64,000 nucleotides of DNA, taken from contig JAOALB010000153.1 of NCBI GenBank assembly GCA_025331125.1, forward strand, positions 59,432-123,431, in the 5' to 3' direction. The notes beneath the pieces are model-generated. The model worked only from the letters and a program-made list of their open reading frames with translations, ran no database searches and was not told the origin of the DNA. The DNA comes from Mycogone perniciosa. Lineage: Eukaryota > Ascomycota > Sordariomycetes > Hypocreales > Hypocreaceae. Both the position numbers and the translations under genes were made by a program. Shown one piece after another: positions 1 through 12,267 of the stretch. How positions within the stretch are numbered: position 1 is the stretch's first letter; every line of letters begins with the position of its first letter.

Positions 1-1012
1 TAGTTTAGTTAAATAATATATAATCGGTAGATTTTAAAATTATATTAACCTTTTATTTAAGTTTTAGTATAAGCTTTTAAGGTTTATTAATTTTTAGCTT
101 TTATAGAGTTTTGCAGTCCTTTAAGATATATCCTAGTTTATTACAGTTATAATAAATAACCTTTACCTTTCCCTTTTAAATAATATTTAAATCTATTTAA
201 CTAAATCTTTTATTATTAAAGTTAGCCATATATTTTTATTGCTTTTTACTTTAGTTTATATATCCTCGATACTTATAAACTTATCCGGATTACTATTATC
301 TTTTCTTTATATTTAAATAGAGTTTATAAAGTAAATTATTTGTATTTATATATTTTTTAATAAAGTTAATAATGCCTTGATTATAAAAGAACTTATAAAC
401 TTCCTTTTTAATTTCTAGCTTAAATTTATTATAAAAGTATTTAATAAAAGTAAAGTTTCCCTATTTAACTTTAAAAGTATAGTTTTTAAAATATATAGTA
501 TAGTTAAAGTATTTTCTTTTCTAGACTAAATTTATCAATTTATTTTTTATAGTGTATTCTTTACTAATATCGTTAAAGATATTCTTTAGTTTTTCCTTAA
601 ATTAATTATAGCTGGCAAATATAAGCTATATTTATTTATTAACTTCACTTCTATTATTAAAGAAATCCCTTTAAGTAGGTTTAAACTACTTTAAGGCATT
701 GCCTTTAAATTATTTAACAGCTAAAAAGACTTTACTAGTCTTTATATTAAAGTTGGTTAAAAAGTAGGTGAAATAGTTGCGTAATTAAGTAAGAAACAGT
801 TAAAGTATTATAGTACTTTTATTAAAGGGTTTAAAAGGCTGCATTTTAAGCGACTCTTTTAAATCCTTTAAAGGTTAATTCCTTTTATAATTTAGTATAA
901 AGTTTAAAGCAGGTAGGGCTTAATTCTGCAAGTTTATAATAATAGTTTACTATTAGTGAATTATTTATTAAAGTCTAGCGTTTTCAGCAACTAAATATTA
1001 ATAGTATTATTC

Positions 1013-1143
1013 CTATTTTATATAATTAACTTTTATACGCTAAAAGGCTTCCTTTATATAAATATATAATTATTCTATTTTATATAATTAACTTTTATAC
1101 GCTAAAAGGCTTCCTTTATATAAATATATAATTATTCTATTTT
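1013..1143. repeat. Two exact 61-bp tandem copies plus a partial third
   Basis: Unit 1013-1073 is repeated exactly at 1074-1134, and the next bases begin a third copy. It lies in the 5' untranslated or LTR-internal part of the gypsy-2 relic. Exact identity in DNA that is otherwise heavily mutated suggests the duplication arose after RIP, or is an assembly artefact. Confidence 0.85.
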
Positions 1144-1627
1144 ATTGACTTTATCTTTATCTTTACTTTTATTTATATTATTATCTCTATTATTGTCTTG
1201 CTTTTAGCGAGGAGGTAAAATAAAGGGTAGATTATTAGGATTATTAAAAAAGGATACTGCAGCGGATATATTTGCAATATTATTTAAGACTTTTAGTGGC
1301 CTTTTAAATAAAAGTTATTAACGTATAATAATCTAGGTTAATTCTTAACAGTTAAACTAAGGTTGGCAGGGTTTATATTAATAGAGAGGTTAAAGATAAA
1401 TATTAAGCAGGGTAATATAGTTATAATTCTATAAAATAAGCGGTTTTAGTAAATATAATTATTAACGACTATTTAAATAATTATACTAAATAAGTAATAA
1501 GCCAGTTATATATATATAAAGGAAAGTTATAATAATTATTAGGGAATGTAGCTATATTTTTAATAATTTAAGGTTTATAATTACTTATATATATCCTTAA
1601 TTATTGATGATTCGGTATATACCCTAG

Positions 1628-1700
1628 TGATTGTGTTCCTATTGGCCCGTCGTTCCGATATTCCTCTGGACCTGGGCCTTGGCCTGGTCGGGTTATAACA
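1628..1700 (-). repeat. LTR terminus shared with the right edge of the window
   Basis: This GC-richer island, in minus orientation, starts TGTTATAACCCGACCAGG and matches the 73 bases at 63928-64000, which start TGTCACGACCCGACCAGG. The differences I could align are all transitions, as RIP would produce. It begins with TG as an LTR should and is followed on its outer side by 'aataa' (1701-1705), a possible target-site duplicate whose partner lies outside the window. Confidence 0.75.
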
Positions 1701-1739
1701 AATAACTAAAAGGAATAGATTTCAACTAAACTTTCGCCT

Positions 1740-3596
1740 TAATAGCTATTCCTCTTACTTAGCGGCTCCTATTAGCTTTAACTATTATTTATAACTGGGA
1801 AATTAAATAAATTGACTTTATTAATATATTTTTTAATAGGATACTTAAGGAAATTATTTTCTTTAACTTTCTTAAAGGGTTTAAAGATTATGCCAGTTAA
1901 CCTTCCTTTAAAACTAAATTTATTTTTAGAAAGCTAGGTTATAACCCTGATATAGATTAGGTTATTTAGTTATAGAAAGCTCTTTACAGTCTGAAACAGT
2001 CCTTTAGAGAATGGCAATAGGCCTTATAAGCTTTAGGAAATAAACTAGGATATAATCTTTTAATTTCTAACTCTACTATTCTCTATAATCCAAATAACAG
2101 TATTTTTATCGTTACTTATATAAATAACTGTCTTTTTATTAAACTAGATAAAGAAGCTATAGCCTAGTTAAAGCTAGCTTTTAATAAGGTTTATATTATA
2201 GAAGATAAAGGCCTTACCTTTTTCTTTTTAAGGGTTTAGATAGTTAAAGATAGAAAAAGAGGCTTTTTTTAGCTTTCCTAGAAATAGTGTATTATTAAAG
2301 CTATAAAGCTTTTTAACCTTTAAAACTCTAAGCCTATTTAATTACCCCTATAGCCCTTTATTTTGGCTAATAAAACTATAACTAAATTAAATAAAGCTAA
2401 TACTAAGCTTTTTTAAGCTATTATTAGTATTATTATCTATTTAATAATCTATACTTAAGTAAATATTAACTTTCTAGTCTAGTAGCTAGTTAAATAACTT
2501 TAAGGCCTTTATAAAAAGCACTTAAATGCAGCTTATAACCTATTACAGTATTTAAATAGTACCTAGGATCTAGCTATTTAATATACTAGAAAGTCTAGTC
2601 CTATAATTATTAGTTATTGCAATAGTAATTTTACTAGGGATAAAGAATTAAGTAAATTAACTTATAGCTATATTATTATAGTTACTAATAGGCTAATTAG
2701 CTGGAAATTAAAAAAAGGCTTAACTATCTGTCTTTCTATACTAAAAGCAGAGTTTATAGCTTTTATAAAAGCTATTAGGGAGATTTAGTGGCTTATTAGC
2801 CTATATAAAGAGGTAGATTAACTAATTATATAGCCAATCTCTTTATTTAACAATAATAAAAGTGCTATCTTTACTTTAAATAACCCTACCCTTTATAATT
2901 AAATAAAATATACTCTATTGCATTTTAATTATATTAAGGAATAGGTTAAAAATAGTATTATTACAGTTAGCTATCTAGAAACTAGTAAAATAGTTACTAA
3001 TAGGCTTATTAAGCCTCTTTTAAGTCTGAAATTCAAAAATCTTATAAGTCTCCTTAATCTCAAGATTTTACTTAAAGTATATACTTAAAGTTTTTACCCT
3101 TTTTATAATTATAAGTTATTTTATAGCTATTAGCTATCTTTATTATTTTTAGCTATATTAACTATCCTTTTTATTTTTATTTTTATTTTAGTTATATTCC
3201 TATATTTAAATCCTATATCTACTTTAAAGTTATATAGGATAGTATTTATTTTAGAGGGAGTATTAAAAAAGAGGGCTAAAAAGTAAGGATTTTAGTGTAT
3301 TTAGGTAACCTTTCTATTCTAGCTAGACCTGGAATTAGGCTTAACGCTAGGACCGAGTTCTAAAGGAACTTCGGTATAAGTTAGGAAATTTCTATTATCT
3401 TCAACAATAATAATTACGCTAGGACCAGCTATCCCGCCTACCCTAGACTTAATATAATGGCTATAATAGCTATTGTGAAAAATCTACTAATAGAGACCTA
3501 AGGAAAACTCTCTGTCGTTTCCTTATTACTGCATTATATATAGCTTCCTAGAAGCTGTATATAAATAAGGTTTAGTATAACCTTATTATGTTAACA
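1740..3596 (+). mobile_element. Ty1/copia 3' half: RT, RNase H and 3' LTR (copia-B1)
   Basis: Plus-strand translation through RIP stops shows the C-terminal part of a copia reverse transcriptase, with 'YINNCLFIKLDKEAI' near 2118-2162 (a decayed YVDD box). The RNase H domain follows at about 2590-3010, with the family's 'SxLKAEFIA' and 'NNxSAI' blocks and the closing 'HFNYIKEQV' block. A purine tract (3252-3260) precedes the 3' LTR. The 5' part is missing: it abuts the gypsy-2 LTR at 1700, so gypsy-2 probably inserted into this element and the remainder lies left of the window. Confidence 0.8.
3261..3596 (+). repeat. 3' LTR of copia-B1 (336 bp)
   Basis: Starts 'tattaaaaaagagggc' (TG turned to TA) straight after a purine tract and ends 'gttaaca'. 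Its first ~210 bp and last ~70 bp match the 580-bp LTR family found at 13644, 14943, 15392, 37033 and 38855; the central ~240 bp of that family are absent. It is therefore a shorter LTR variant of the same lineage. Confidence 0.8.
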
Positions 3597-3649
3597 GTAT
3601 TATATTTAATATAATAGTTAAGCTAAGCTTTAGCTATTGCAGGTAATAG

Positions 3650-5228
3650 ATTAGTTAAATAGGTAAATAAATATAACCTAGCCCTTGCCTTTATAAATGC
3701 CTTTATAAAGGACTTTAGAAAGTATATTAACTTTATTTTTTTTAATTGCCTTATATTAATAACTATTATAAAAAACTTAAATATAGGCTTTAACTACTAT
3801 ATAATTATTACTATACTTTTAAGCTTTACTAGGCTAATAGCTAGTATAGGAAAGAAATATATCCCTTTTAACAGCCTATAAGAGTTTAAATAGTTAATAT
3901 ATATATACGCCCAGCTTTTCTTTAAGGTAAATATAACTAACTTAATTAAAGAAAACTTAAATATTATAGTATCTGTACTTTAAAGACTTTTATAGACTAT
4001 ATATAGTTAATAAAAAAAAAGACATATTAAAATAAATATAGCGCACTTTAATAGAATAAAGACTATTAGATAGCCTATTTAGCTTTTATTGCAGTGCTTT
4101 TTAAAATAAATAAATAAACTAAGGTAAAAAAGACACTATATAATATAGTTAAATATAAGAAACGTAATTACTAAGATAAAGTTATAGTTAAAGCTAGCCT
4201 AAGCAGGGGCATTTAATAGGTAGTTAAATAATATAAAGCTATAAACTGTTTTTAACCTCCCCTTTTAATAAATAGTAATAGGAGTATTTTAAACTTTAAA
4301 GAGTAAATAGCTTTTTTTAAAAAACGCTTACTGCAATAAAAGGGATTAAAAAAAGATATTAAAAACCTATAAAAACCCTAAGTGTTAAAAAACCTTTAAA
4401 TACTATAAAATAAAATAAGTATTAAAGAAAAAGTAACAAAGGCTATAATTAAATTAAAGAATACTGCGCTTAGCGTAGATAATATATTAATTACCCTTTT
4501 ATACTATATATAGCCTATTATTAAAAAGTTTATTATAAACCTCTTTAAAGGCTGCCTAAAGCTAAAGTATTACCCCCTCCCTTTTGAAAATATTAAGGTT
4601 ACTATTATTTTTAAATTTAGTAAACTTAATTATATAGACTATAAAGCTTTTAGATTTATTTTACTATTATTTTATAGAAAAAAAGGCTTTAAAAAACTAT
4701 TTACTAAAAGGATATCCCTTTTAATACTTAAATATAAAGTCCTTTTAAAGTAATACTTTAAAGCCTTTAATATTATTATAAAAGATAAACTAGTTTTATA
4801 ATTTAAATAATAAAGCTAGTTTATTTAATTTATAAAATAAATAAAATCCTTTATAAATAATAAAACTACTTTTATTTATAAAAGAAATCAAGTTAATTTA
4901 CTAAACTTTATATTTAAATATAATACTTTATAAAAGTCTTTTATTTCCTTTATTATATTAATACTATACTTTAGCCTAATCCTTTAATTTAAAGACTAAT
5001 AACCTTACTATAAGTATACTAATAATATTATTATATTTATTATAAAAGGATTTACTTAAAAAATAACTACCTTTATATAATAAGCGCTTAATAAAACGCT
5101 AAAGTAAAAAGCAGAAATATAATATCCTTTAATTATATTAAAGCTAAACTATTATACTTTTACTATATAAAAGGCTAAATATATAAAAAAGGTATTATAA
5201 TAAAAGGAAAACTAGTTTAGCTTAAAAA
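3650..5228 (+). mobile_element. LINE (Tad1-like) relic, first part: reverse transcriptase
   Basis: Plus-strand translation gives a non-LTR reverse transcriptase pattern through many stops: a 'NTALSVDNI' block (from the family's N-T-A-P-G-x-D-x-I) near 4460, then 'FKGCLKLKYYP', 'FSKLNYIDYKAFRFI' (from PKP-KxDYxxxRPI) near 4610-4655, and the N-Q-V-N-L-L pattern near 4890. The endonuclease domain expected upstream is not clearly readable. The relic breaks at the GGATA target duplicate (5229-5233) of copia-A1 and resumes at 12268, so this is one LINE split by an insertion. Confidence 0.7.
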
Positions 5229-5233
5229 GGATA

Positions 5234-5506
5234 TATTGGGTTAGGTAGGCTAAGGACCTACCACTTATTAGCGCTTATTAGCGCTAGGGAGCTCTTATCT
5301 ACTTATATAGCAGATACCAGCTAATATATATAATATATAAGCGATATATCAGACTGTATAAGCGCTTACAACGCATATATTCTACGTTTTCCTTTATATT
5401 AGCTATATATATATATAGCGAGGCCATTACAGCATATTTATTACTAGAATTAAGCTTTATTCCTATTTTTCTCTATACTCTATATAGCTATACCGCGCTC
5501 CGCGAC
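5234..5506 (+). repeat. 5' LTR of copia-A1
   Basis: 273 bp, starting 'tattgggttaggtagg' and ending 'ctccgcgaca'. Other family members lie at 11989-12262, 19272-19546, 23573-23846 and 30528-30801 (the last two inverted). Confidence 0.92.
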
Positions 5507-5858
5507 AGTTATAAGCCTAGGTAGTAACTATTGGAGTTACTAGAAACTTCCCTTAATATTATATCTTTACTTTTACTCTTTCCCTTTACCTTTAAGCTTT
5601 TAAAGCCACTTTTTACAATAGATAATATAAGAGATATTACCTTTATAAAGCTGGATTTAATAGTATAGTAGATTAAATAGATCACTATTTTAAATAACTA
5701 TATAACTACTGTGAGGATCTGGAATAAAGTTAATCTTAATCTCCCTGATTAAAATAATTATTATTTCCCTACTTTAAAGCTATTTATTTTAATTAAGGTA
5801 AAAGAAACTGCCTTAAAAGTATTTAGAAAAGAAGTTACTTTAATAAATATCTTTATTT

Positions 5859-5922
5859 ATTATAATAGTCTACTTTATAAATATTAATGCATTATAATAG
5901 TCTACTTTATAAATATTAATGC
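5859..5922. repeat. 32-bp tandem duplication within copia-A1 gag
   Basis: Two exact 32-bp copies, 5859-5890 and 5891-5922. The equivalent gag region of copia-A2 on the minus strand (around 30,150) appears to have only one copy, so this duplication is private to copia-A1. Confidence 0.8.
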
Positions 5923-8900
5923 ATTATCGCTTTATATACTGAGAAGAGGAAGGCTAAGGCAGTAATCTTTAAGTGGATATAGAAGACAGTTAATACCAGT
6001 ATCTACACTTTAGTCTTTACAGACTTTAAAGCTGCAACCTAAGCTATAGCCCCAGCCTCTGCTGCTATTAAAGCAGCTAATAAAAATAATAAAAACTTAA
6101 ACGTTAAGTTTACTATTTGTTAGATTATAAAGAAGTTTAAGGAATAATTAGCTCCTTGCAAAGATATAATACGCAAAGAAGTATAGATTTTATATAAATG
6201 CATCCTATATAATGCAGAGTGTAGGAACTTAAGGCTAGAAGTATAGTATATAAACTGGGCGCGCGTTTATATAAATGCAGTAAAGTATAAGCTCTTTAAA
6301 GTTATAGGAATAGCTGCCTAAAAGGCTTTCCTAAAAGCTATTAGAGCACGCTATACTTTAAATTTTACTTTGTATTACCTATACTATATAGATAGTTAAA
6401 TTAAAAGCAGTAAAACTGCTAAAATCTTCTCCCTCGATTAGCTTAGTTGACTTTTCTTAAATAGTATATAGAATATAGAAAATTATACTTATAGACTTTA
6501 TGCAATATTTAATAACTGCTTAAATAAAGCTATAGCTAATAATACTATATATTTAAAAACTTTTACTAGGAAGGAATATTTATATAGATAGGAAAGGTAT
6601 AATTAGCCTTTAAAGGATTATAGTATACTATTAGCTGTATTTAAAGGAAAACCTAATAAAAAAGGGAAATATATTTTTAACCTATAATAAACTATAGAAA
6701 TTTATATTTACCTTTAAAAAGATAAATAGTATATACTCTGCAATAAATTTAGTAAAAAGGGTATTAACTTTATAGCCTTAGCTTAAAGAGGTATAGCTTT
6801 AACTGTTATAGCTAGTTTAATCTTTTTAAACTTAATTAATAAGGAAGATATAAGCTTTACAGTATATATAATAAGTATATTAATATATATTAATATATAA
6901 GATATACTTTACTGCCTCTTTTAAAGCACTCTTTTTAATACCTATAATGCTATTTATTTAATAAATAGCAGGAATTACTTTATTTTTAGCTTTTTTATTT
7001 TAAATATAGAAAATAACTATATTAAAGTAAAAGGAGCTAGGTATCCTATAGCCGGAAAAGGACGCTGCCTATTAAAAGATACTCTTTATAATCTATATAA
7101 AAGGCAGCGCGCTTAGTAAAGTTTATAGATATAGTTATAGTTAAAGGATATTATATTAATATTGTCTTTTTATTAAAACTTCAGAAAATAGAAATATAGC
7201 TTATAGGGTGCGATAATATGCTTTATACTAGTATAGTAAATTTAAATACTATTATAGGGAAAGTAAAGTATAGGTATAATTTTCTATTTCTTTAATATAA
7301 ACCCCTATCGCTTTATATAGACTTTATCTCTAAGTATACTATCCTAAGCAGTATAACTGCTTTATTCCTTTTTCCTAGCGCAGATTACTATATTTATATA
7401 ATATTAAAAAGAAAGAGAAAACTAATATATAATTTATTAATAATATATAATAATTTAGAGAAGCTTTGGCACCTATAATTAGGATATTTAGGCCTAGAAG
7501 CGCTTAAAGTATTAGTAAAAAACGTAAAAAATATATATATTAAAGGAATTACGCAAATAGAGTGTAAAGCCTATACTTTTATATATATAAAATAGGTTAT
7601 CTCTCGCAGAACGTTTAAAAGATAAGTATTAAAACTGTTTTTTAAAGTGCACTGGGATCTTTAAGACTATCCTTATAGTTATAATGAAGATAATCAACTT
7701 TTAATACTTAAAAAAAAATATACTTTATAGTTATATATATACCCTTTATTAAATAAAAAATAAAAAATTATCTTTAATACTCTCTTTAACTTTATTAAGT
7801 ATAGTAAAAATACAATATAATATTTTAGTATATTTTTTTAAGCAGGATAATAAAAAAGCTGTAATTGCAGTTAAAGGCTTAATATGCTTCTAGATCTAGG
7901 TAAATGCAAAAGGAATTATTTTAAAGCTTGCCCCTTTTTATATATATAAGCCGAATAGCGCTTTAAAGCGCGCAGGTTAGGAAGTTATAAATAAATCGAT
8001 AAAGATATTTAAAGCTGTAAGCCTTTTAACCAATTTATAGCCTAAAGGTATAAAAGCTGCAGCGTATATTATTAATATAAGTCCTATATATAGCTTTAAT
8101 ATAATATTACCTATTAAAAAATTAAAGTAATAGTTCTGCAATTTTGCGCCCCTTTTAATAAAAAAGCTGTCTGCAGACCTATAGCTAGATTAAAGCAGAC
8201 TTTATATATATAGCTGCTACGCCTATATATTTAATAACAACTATAAAGTTAGCTAAAATAAAAGAGAATTTAAAATAAAGCTTAAAGGCTTAATTAGATA
8301 TTTTATTAAATATACTGCAAATAATATATATTGTATTTAATTACCTTATTTAATGAAGGTAATTATTATAAAGAATATATAGTTTAATAAAACTAGCTTT
8401 TTTAATAGTAAAAAAAAAAGCGCGGATAAGCTGTCTATAATTAAATTAAATAAGCTATTTAATAAAGTTAAAAAAAATAAGCTAGAATTTAAACTCTTTT
8501 TAATATATATTCCTGCAGTAAAGGATACCTTTATAGGTAATATAAAAAAAGAGAGTATACCTTTAAAAGTAGGAATTGTATAAAGTATTAAAATTAGTTT
8601 AATAAATGCTTTAAGTAAACTATTAGTGCACCTAAAAGGACCTTTTAGTCTTTAAACATTAAAGGCTACCCTAGAATAGTTAATCTTTATAGATAAAACC
8701 GGCGCGCTAATAAAAACCCTAAGCAATGCTTTTAAAAGCAACCTACCCCTTTCTAAAGAAAAAGAGCTAACGGAAAAACAGCTTTATATATTAAAGGTAT
8801 ACCACCTAATAAAAGAGGATAAACTATTATAGTTAAAGGCAGACTAGTATATAAAAGACTTACTTACTTTTATATTAAAAGAGTAAATTTTAAAAGAAAA

Positions 8901-11122
8901 GCCAGCAAGTAATTCCTTAAATAGTAAAGCAGTAATTAATATTTATAAAAGTATAAGACTTTAAAGGAAATAACCTATAAAAAAGGTTAATAAATATCTC
9001 TTAGTATATAAAATTAAAACGTATACTTTAAGCACTGCTTTAAAGGATAATAAGCCTAATATATACTTAACAATTACAGGACTTTTTAATTTAATACTAT
9101 ATTAACTGCTGCCTAATTAATAAAAGCTAATAAATAGTAAATTAAAAAGTATAGTAATAGTATTTATTATTTTTAATACAGTAATAGACTAAAAAGTTTC
9201 CCTTTAAAAAAATATTACTTTTAATAAATAAACTATTTATTAAAAGGATTTAGTAAAACCGCTAAAAGACTAAAAAAAGTTTATAAAATATTTACTTAAA
9301 GCTAGGTTTAAATAAGCTGTATATAATAAAATTAACTCTTTATATATAAAAGGAACCTAGTAAAAAATACTATATTTAAAGGTAAAAATAAAGCTATTAC
9401 CTGTATATTAGGTTTTTATATATAAGTTTAACTAAAATGGAAATCTAAAATACTATAAAGCTTAACTTATAGTTTAAAGGGATTTATAAGAATACTTTAT
9501 AATAAAAAATATATATACAGCTATATTAGCAGTATATTCTTTTTATATATTTATTACTTTAATAGTAAGATTTAACTTTAAATCAAAGTAGTATAATATT
9601 AAAAACGCTTTTTTTAATACTTTAAAGGATAAAAATTTAAAACTAGTTATATATAAACTTTTTATATTAAGCTATTAAACGCTTTTAAAGTAAAGTATAA
9701 GCTTTATAGTAAAGGGGATATATAGTAGTTTTTAAGTATTAAAATTACCTAAAACTATAAAAAATATAAAATATACTTTTCCTATAAAATTTATTTTAAG
9801 AAAGTTATAAAATAATTTAAGTTTAATAATAGAATATAGCTTTTTATAATTTTAATATTAATTATAAAGTTTAGGAAAGCTATAATATAAGCTATAAAAG
9901 TAACTATTAAAATATATTAAAGAAAAGTAAAATCTATACTTTATACAGCTATTATAATAAAGCTAGATATAGTATATAATACTTTAGCTTTATTATAGTT
10001 TTTAATTAACCTTAATCAAAAATACTTTAAAGCAGTTAATTAGTTAATTTACTATTTATATATATAGCGCTTTTTAGCTTTTTAATATAAAAGGTAAAGT
10101 AAAATATAAATTTTAACTGCTTTAAGTAATACTTTTTTCGCTAATAATATAAATACTTAGAAATTATTTTAAAGGTATTTTATTATACTTTTTTTAAGCT
10201 TTATCCTATAAAATGCTATATATTAAAGTATAATTAATATATTTATAATTAAAATAAAGTTATTTACTTTTATTTAAATAGCAAAAAAGGCAATAAATTT
10301 ATATTACCTTTTTTAAAAAATAAAATTTAATTTTAATATTAATTAAAATATTAACTATAATAATTAACTAATTATATATTTTATAATTAAAAAGAATATA
10401 TAAATTAATATTTACTTATATTATATTAATATATAAAATATATAATTTTAATAAAAATATTAAAAAAGATTATTTTTAGTCTTTTATTTCTTTATTAACT
10501 TTATATTTACTAATAGGCTTATTAAAGCCTTTCTTTAATAGCGCTTTAAATACTTTAAAGTACTATTAAATTTAATAAATATATAATTATTAAAACAGAA
10601 TATATAAAAGTATAGGAAACTATTTAATTTTAGCTTAAAGGCCGCTTAGTATAAAGGGTATACTTTATTACCGCAATAACTAATTACTTAAAGCTTTTTA
10701 CTTTTTATACGCTTATATATAAAGGGTATTATTATTATAGCTACTTAAAGCAGCTGCCTGTTTAATATAAACTAAATCCTCTTCCTTTAATAAATTAAAT
10801 TAAAAGCGCAATACCTTTTTATATTAAATTACTATTTAATTGCATTAACTTATAAATATATAAAGAAAAAATAATATATTTATTTAATTATTGTCTTTAT
10901 TTATAGGTTAAAAGAGCTAATATATAATTAATATAACTATTAAATAATTATAAAGTATATAATTAATTAAAATAATATAGTAAAAGTAAGGAAAAAATAT
11001 ATTAAAGAGTATATTAATAGTTATTATTAAAATAAATAATATACTATTGAAAGCGGGTAATAGTAATATATTAAAAAAAATCTCTTTTACTAGCAATTAT
11101 TAACTTTAAATAACCTTTATAA

Positions 11123-11488
11123 AAAAGGGATAATAGTATAGCAGTAAAGGCAGCTATAAAAGTAAAGGCAAAAGCAGGGACTGCTGTAAAAGCAGCTGCA
11201 ATAAAAGCAGTAATTAAAGCAGCAGCAATAATAATAAAGGTAAAGGCTAAAGTAAAAGTAAAAGCAGTAATAAGAGCTGTAGGAGTAGGAGGAGGAGCCG
11301 ATAAAGACGCTACAGCGCGCAGCTTAATAAAAGCTTCCTTGCAATTCCTAGTAAGCCTTAACTTAAGACGAGAGAGAGGCCGAGTAACCGGACTAGCCAG
11401 CGCAGTAATAAAAACTAGATTAGCCAGAGTAAAAGCTAATATAAAAGCAGCAGCTAGCGTAAAAGCAGTAGTAGGTATAGCTGCCTAA
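11123..11488 (+). other. Ala/Lys-rich open segment in the 3' part of copia-A1
   Basis: A 121-codon stretch on the plus strand, from after a stop at 11120-11122 to the TAA at 11486-11488, reads as an Ala/Lys/Val-rich basic peptide with a short Arg-rich middle (RRERGR). It is the only island in the element that keeps many C and G bases, almost all as GCA, GTA and AAA codons. The same segment is present in copia-A2 (antisense to 24360-24785). No start codon context or known domain is visible. It may be a degraded extra ORF or a low-complexity non-coding tract. Confidence 0.4.
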
Positions 11489-11988
11489 GGACAATTAATG
11501 CTATAATAAGCTACTTTTAAAGGGCAACTGCAATTACGCTTAATTAAAGAGGTATTTTTATTTTGCGATTTTATTATTAGCTAATAAAAGCGCACTATAA
11601 AAGGAATATATAAAAAGTATAATATTTACTAGGGCTATATTAATACTGCTAATACTGCTATTGTTAATAATAATAATAATATGAATTAAAAAAAAAAGTA
11701 AAAAATAAGGTTAAAGGATAGTTAATATATTTATTTTAACTGTTTAAGATTAATTTACCTACTTAAAAAGCTTTATTATTTAACTTTTTATTATTATAGA
11801 TTAATAATAATTATAGTATTTATATCCCTTTTACCCTAATAATAAAATATCGATATATATTTATAATAAAAGAGCTTTTAATTAAGTAAAAGAGGCTTTA
11901 AAAGCGCGGCCAGACAGTTATAATACTATAAATAGACTAGGATAACAGTTAATAAAATACTAGGAATAGCTTTATTAACTAAGGGGTA

Positions 11989-12262
11989 TATTAGGTTAAG
12001 TAGGTTAAAGACCTATTACTTATTAGCATTTATTAGCATTAAAAAGCTTTTATCTATTTATATAGTAAATACCAGCTAATATATATATCGCGTAAGCGAT
12101 ATATTAGACTATATAGGCGCTTATAATGTATATATTCTATATTTTCCTTTATATTAGCTATATGTATATATAGCGAGGCTATTACAGTATATTTATTACT
12201 AGAATCAAGCTTTATTCCTATTTCTCTTTATACTCTATATAGCTGTGCCGCGCTCCGCGATA
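11989..12262 (+). repeat. 3' LTR of copia-A1
   Basis: 274 bp, preceded by the purine tract 'aaggggta', followed by the GGATA target duplicate. Differences from the 5' LTR (5234-5506) are largely C-to-T and G-to-A. Confidence 0.92.
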
Positions 12263-12267
12263 GGATA

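Larger units (their letters stand above)
1..1700 (-). mobile_element. RIP-degraded Ty3/gypsy element, gag end and 5' LTR terminus (gypsy-2)
   Basis: Read on the minus strand, about 170-1000 translates, through many TAA/TAG codons, into a gag-like capsid region: a helix-rich stretch with the 'FLxGNAL...FKPTxRDFF' type of pattern and a basic segment after it. Stops are of the RIP type (CAG/CAA/TGG turned into TAG/TAA). An LTR terminus lies to the right, ending at 1700; its last 73 bases recur, inverted and nearly unmutated, at the right edge of the window. The rest of the element (protease, RT, integrase) would lie left of the window. The inner end of the LTR cannot be placed. The assignment to gypsy rests on the gag pattern only. 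Confidence 0.55.
5234..12262 (+). mobile_element. Complete RIP-degraded Ty1/copia retrotransposon (copia-A1)
   Basis: Bounded by two LTRs of 273 and 274 bp (TG...CA type, RIP-altered) and by a perfect 5-bp target duplication, GGATA, at 5229-5233 and 12263-12267. Domains in plus-strand order, all riddled with stops: gag about 5620-6330; protease around 6930-7080 ('VNSRNYFI'-type segment); GAG-pre-integrase 'LWHL*LGYLG' near 7457; integrase core about 7600-8300; RVT_2 reverse transcriptase about 9380-10000 with 'YKFNQNGNLKYYKAQLI'; RNase H about 10080-10580. A long 3' segment (about 10600-11980) without a known domain precedes the purine tract at 11979-11986. No open frame of coding length survives, so the element is dead. 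Confidence 0.93.
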
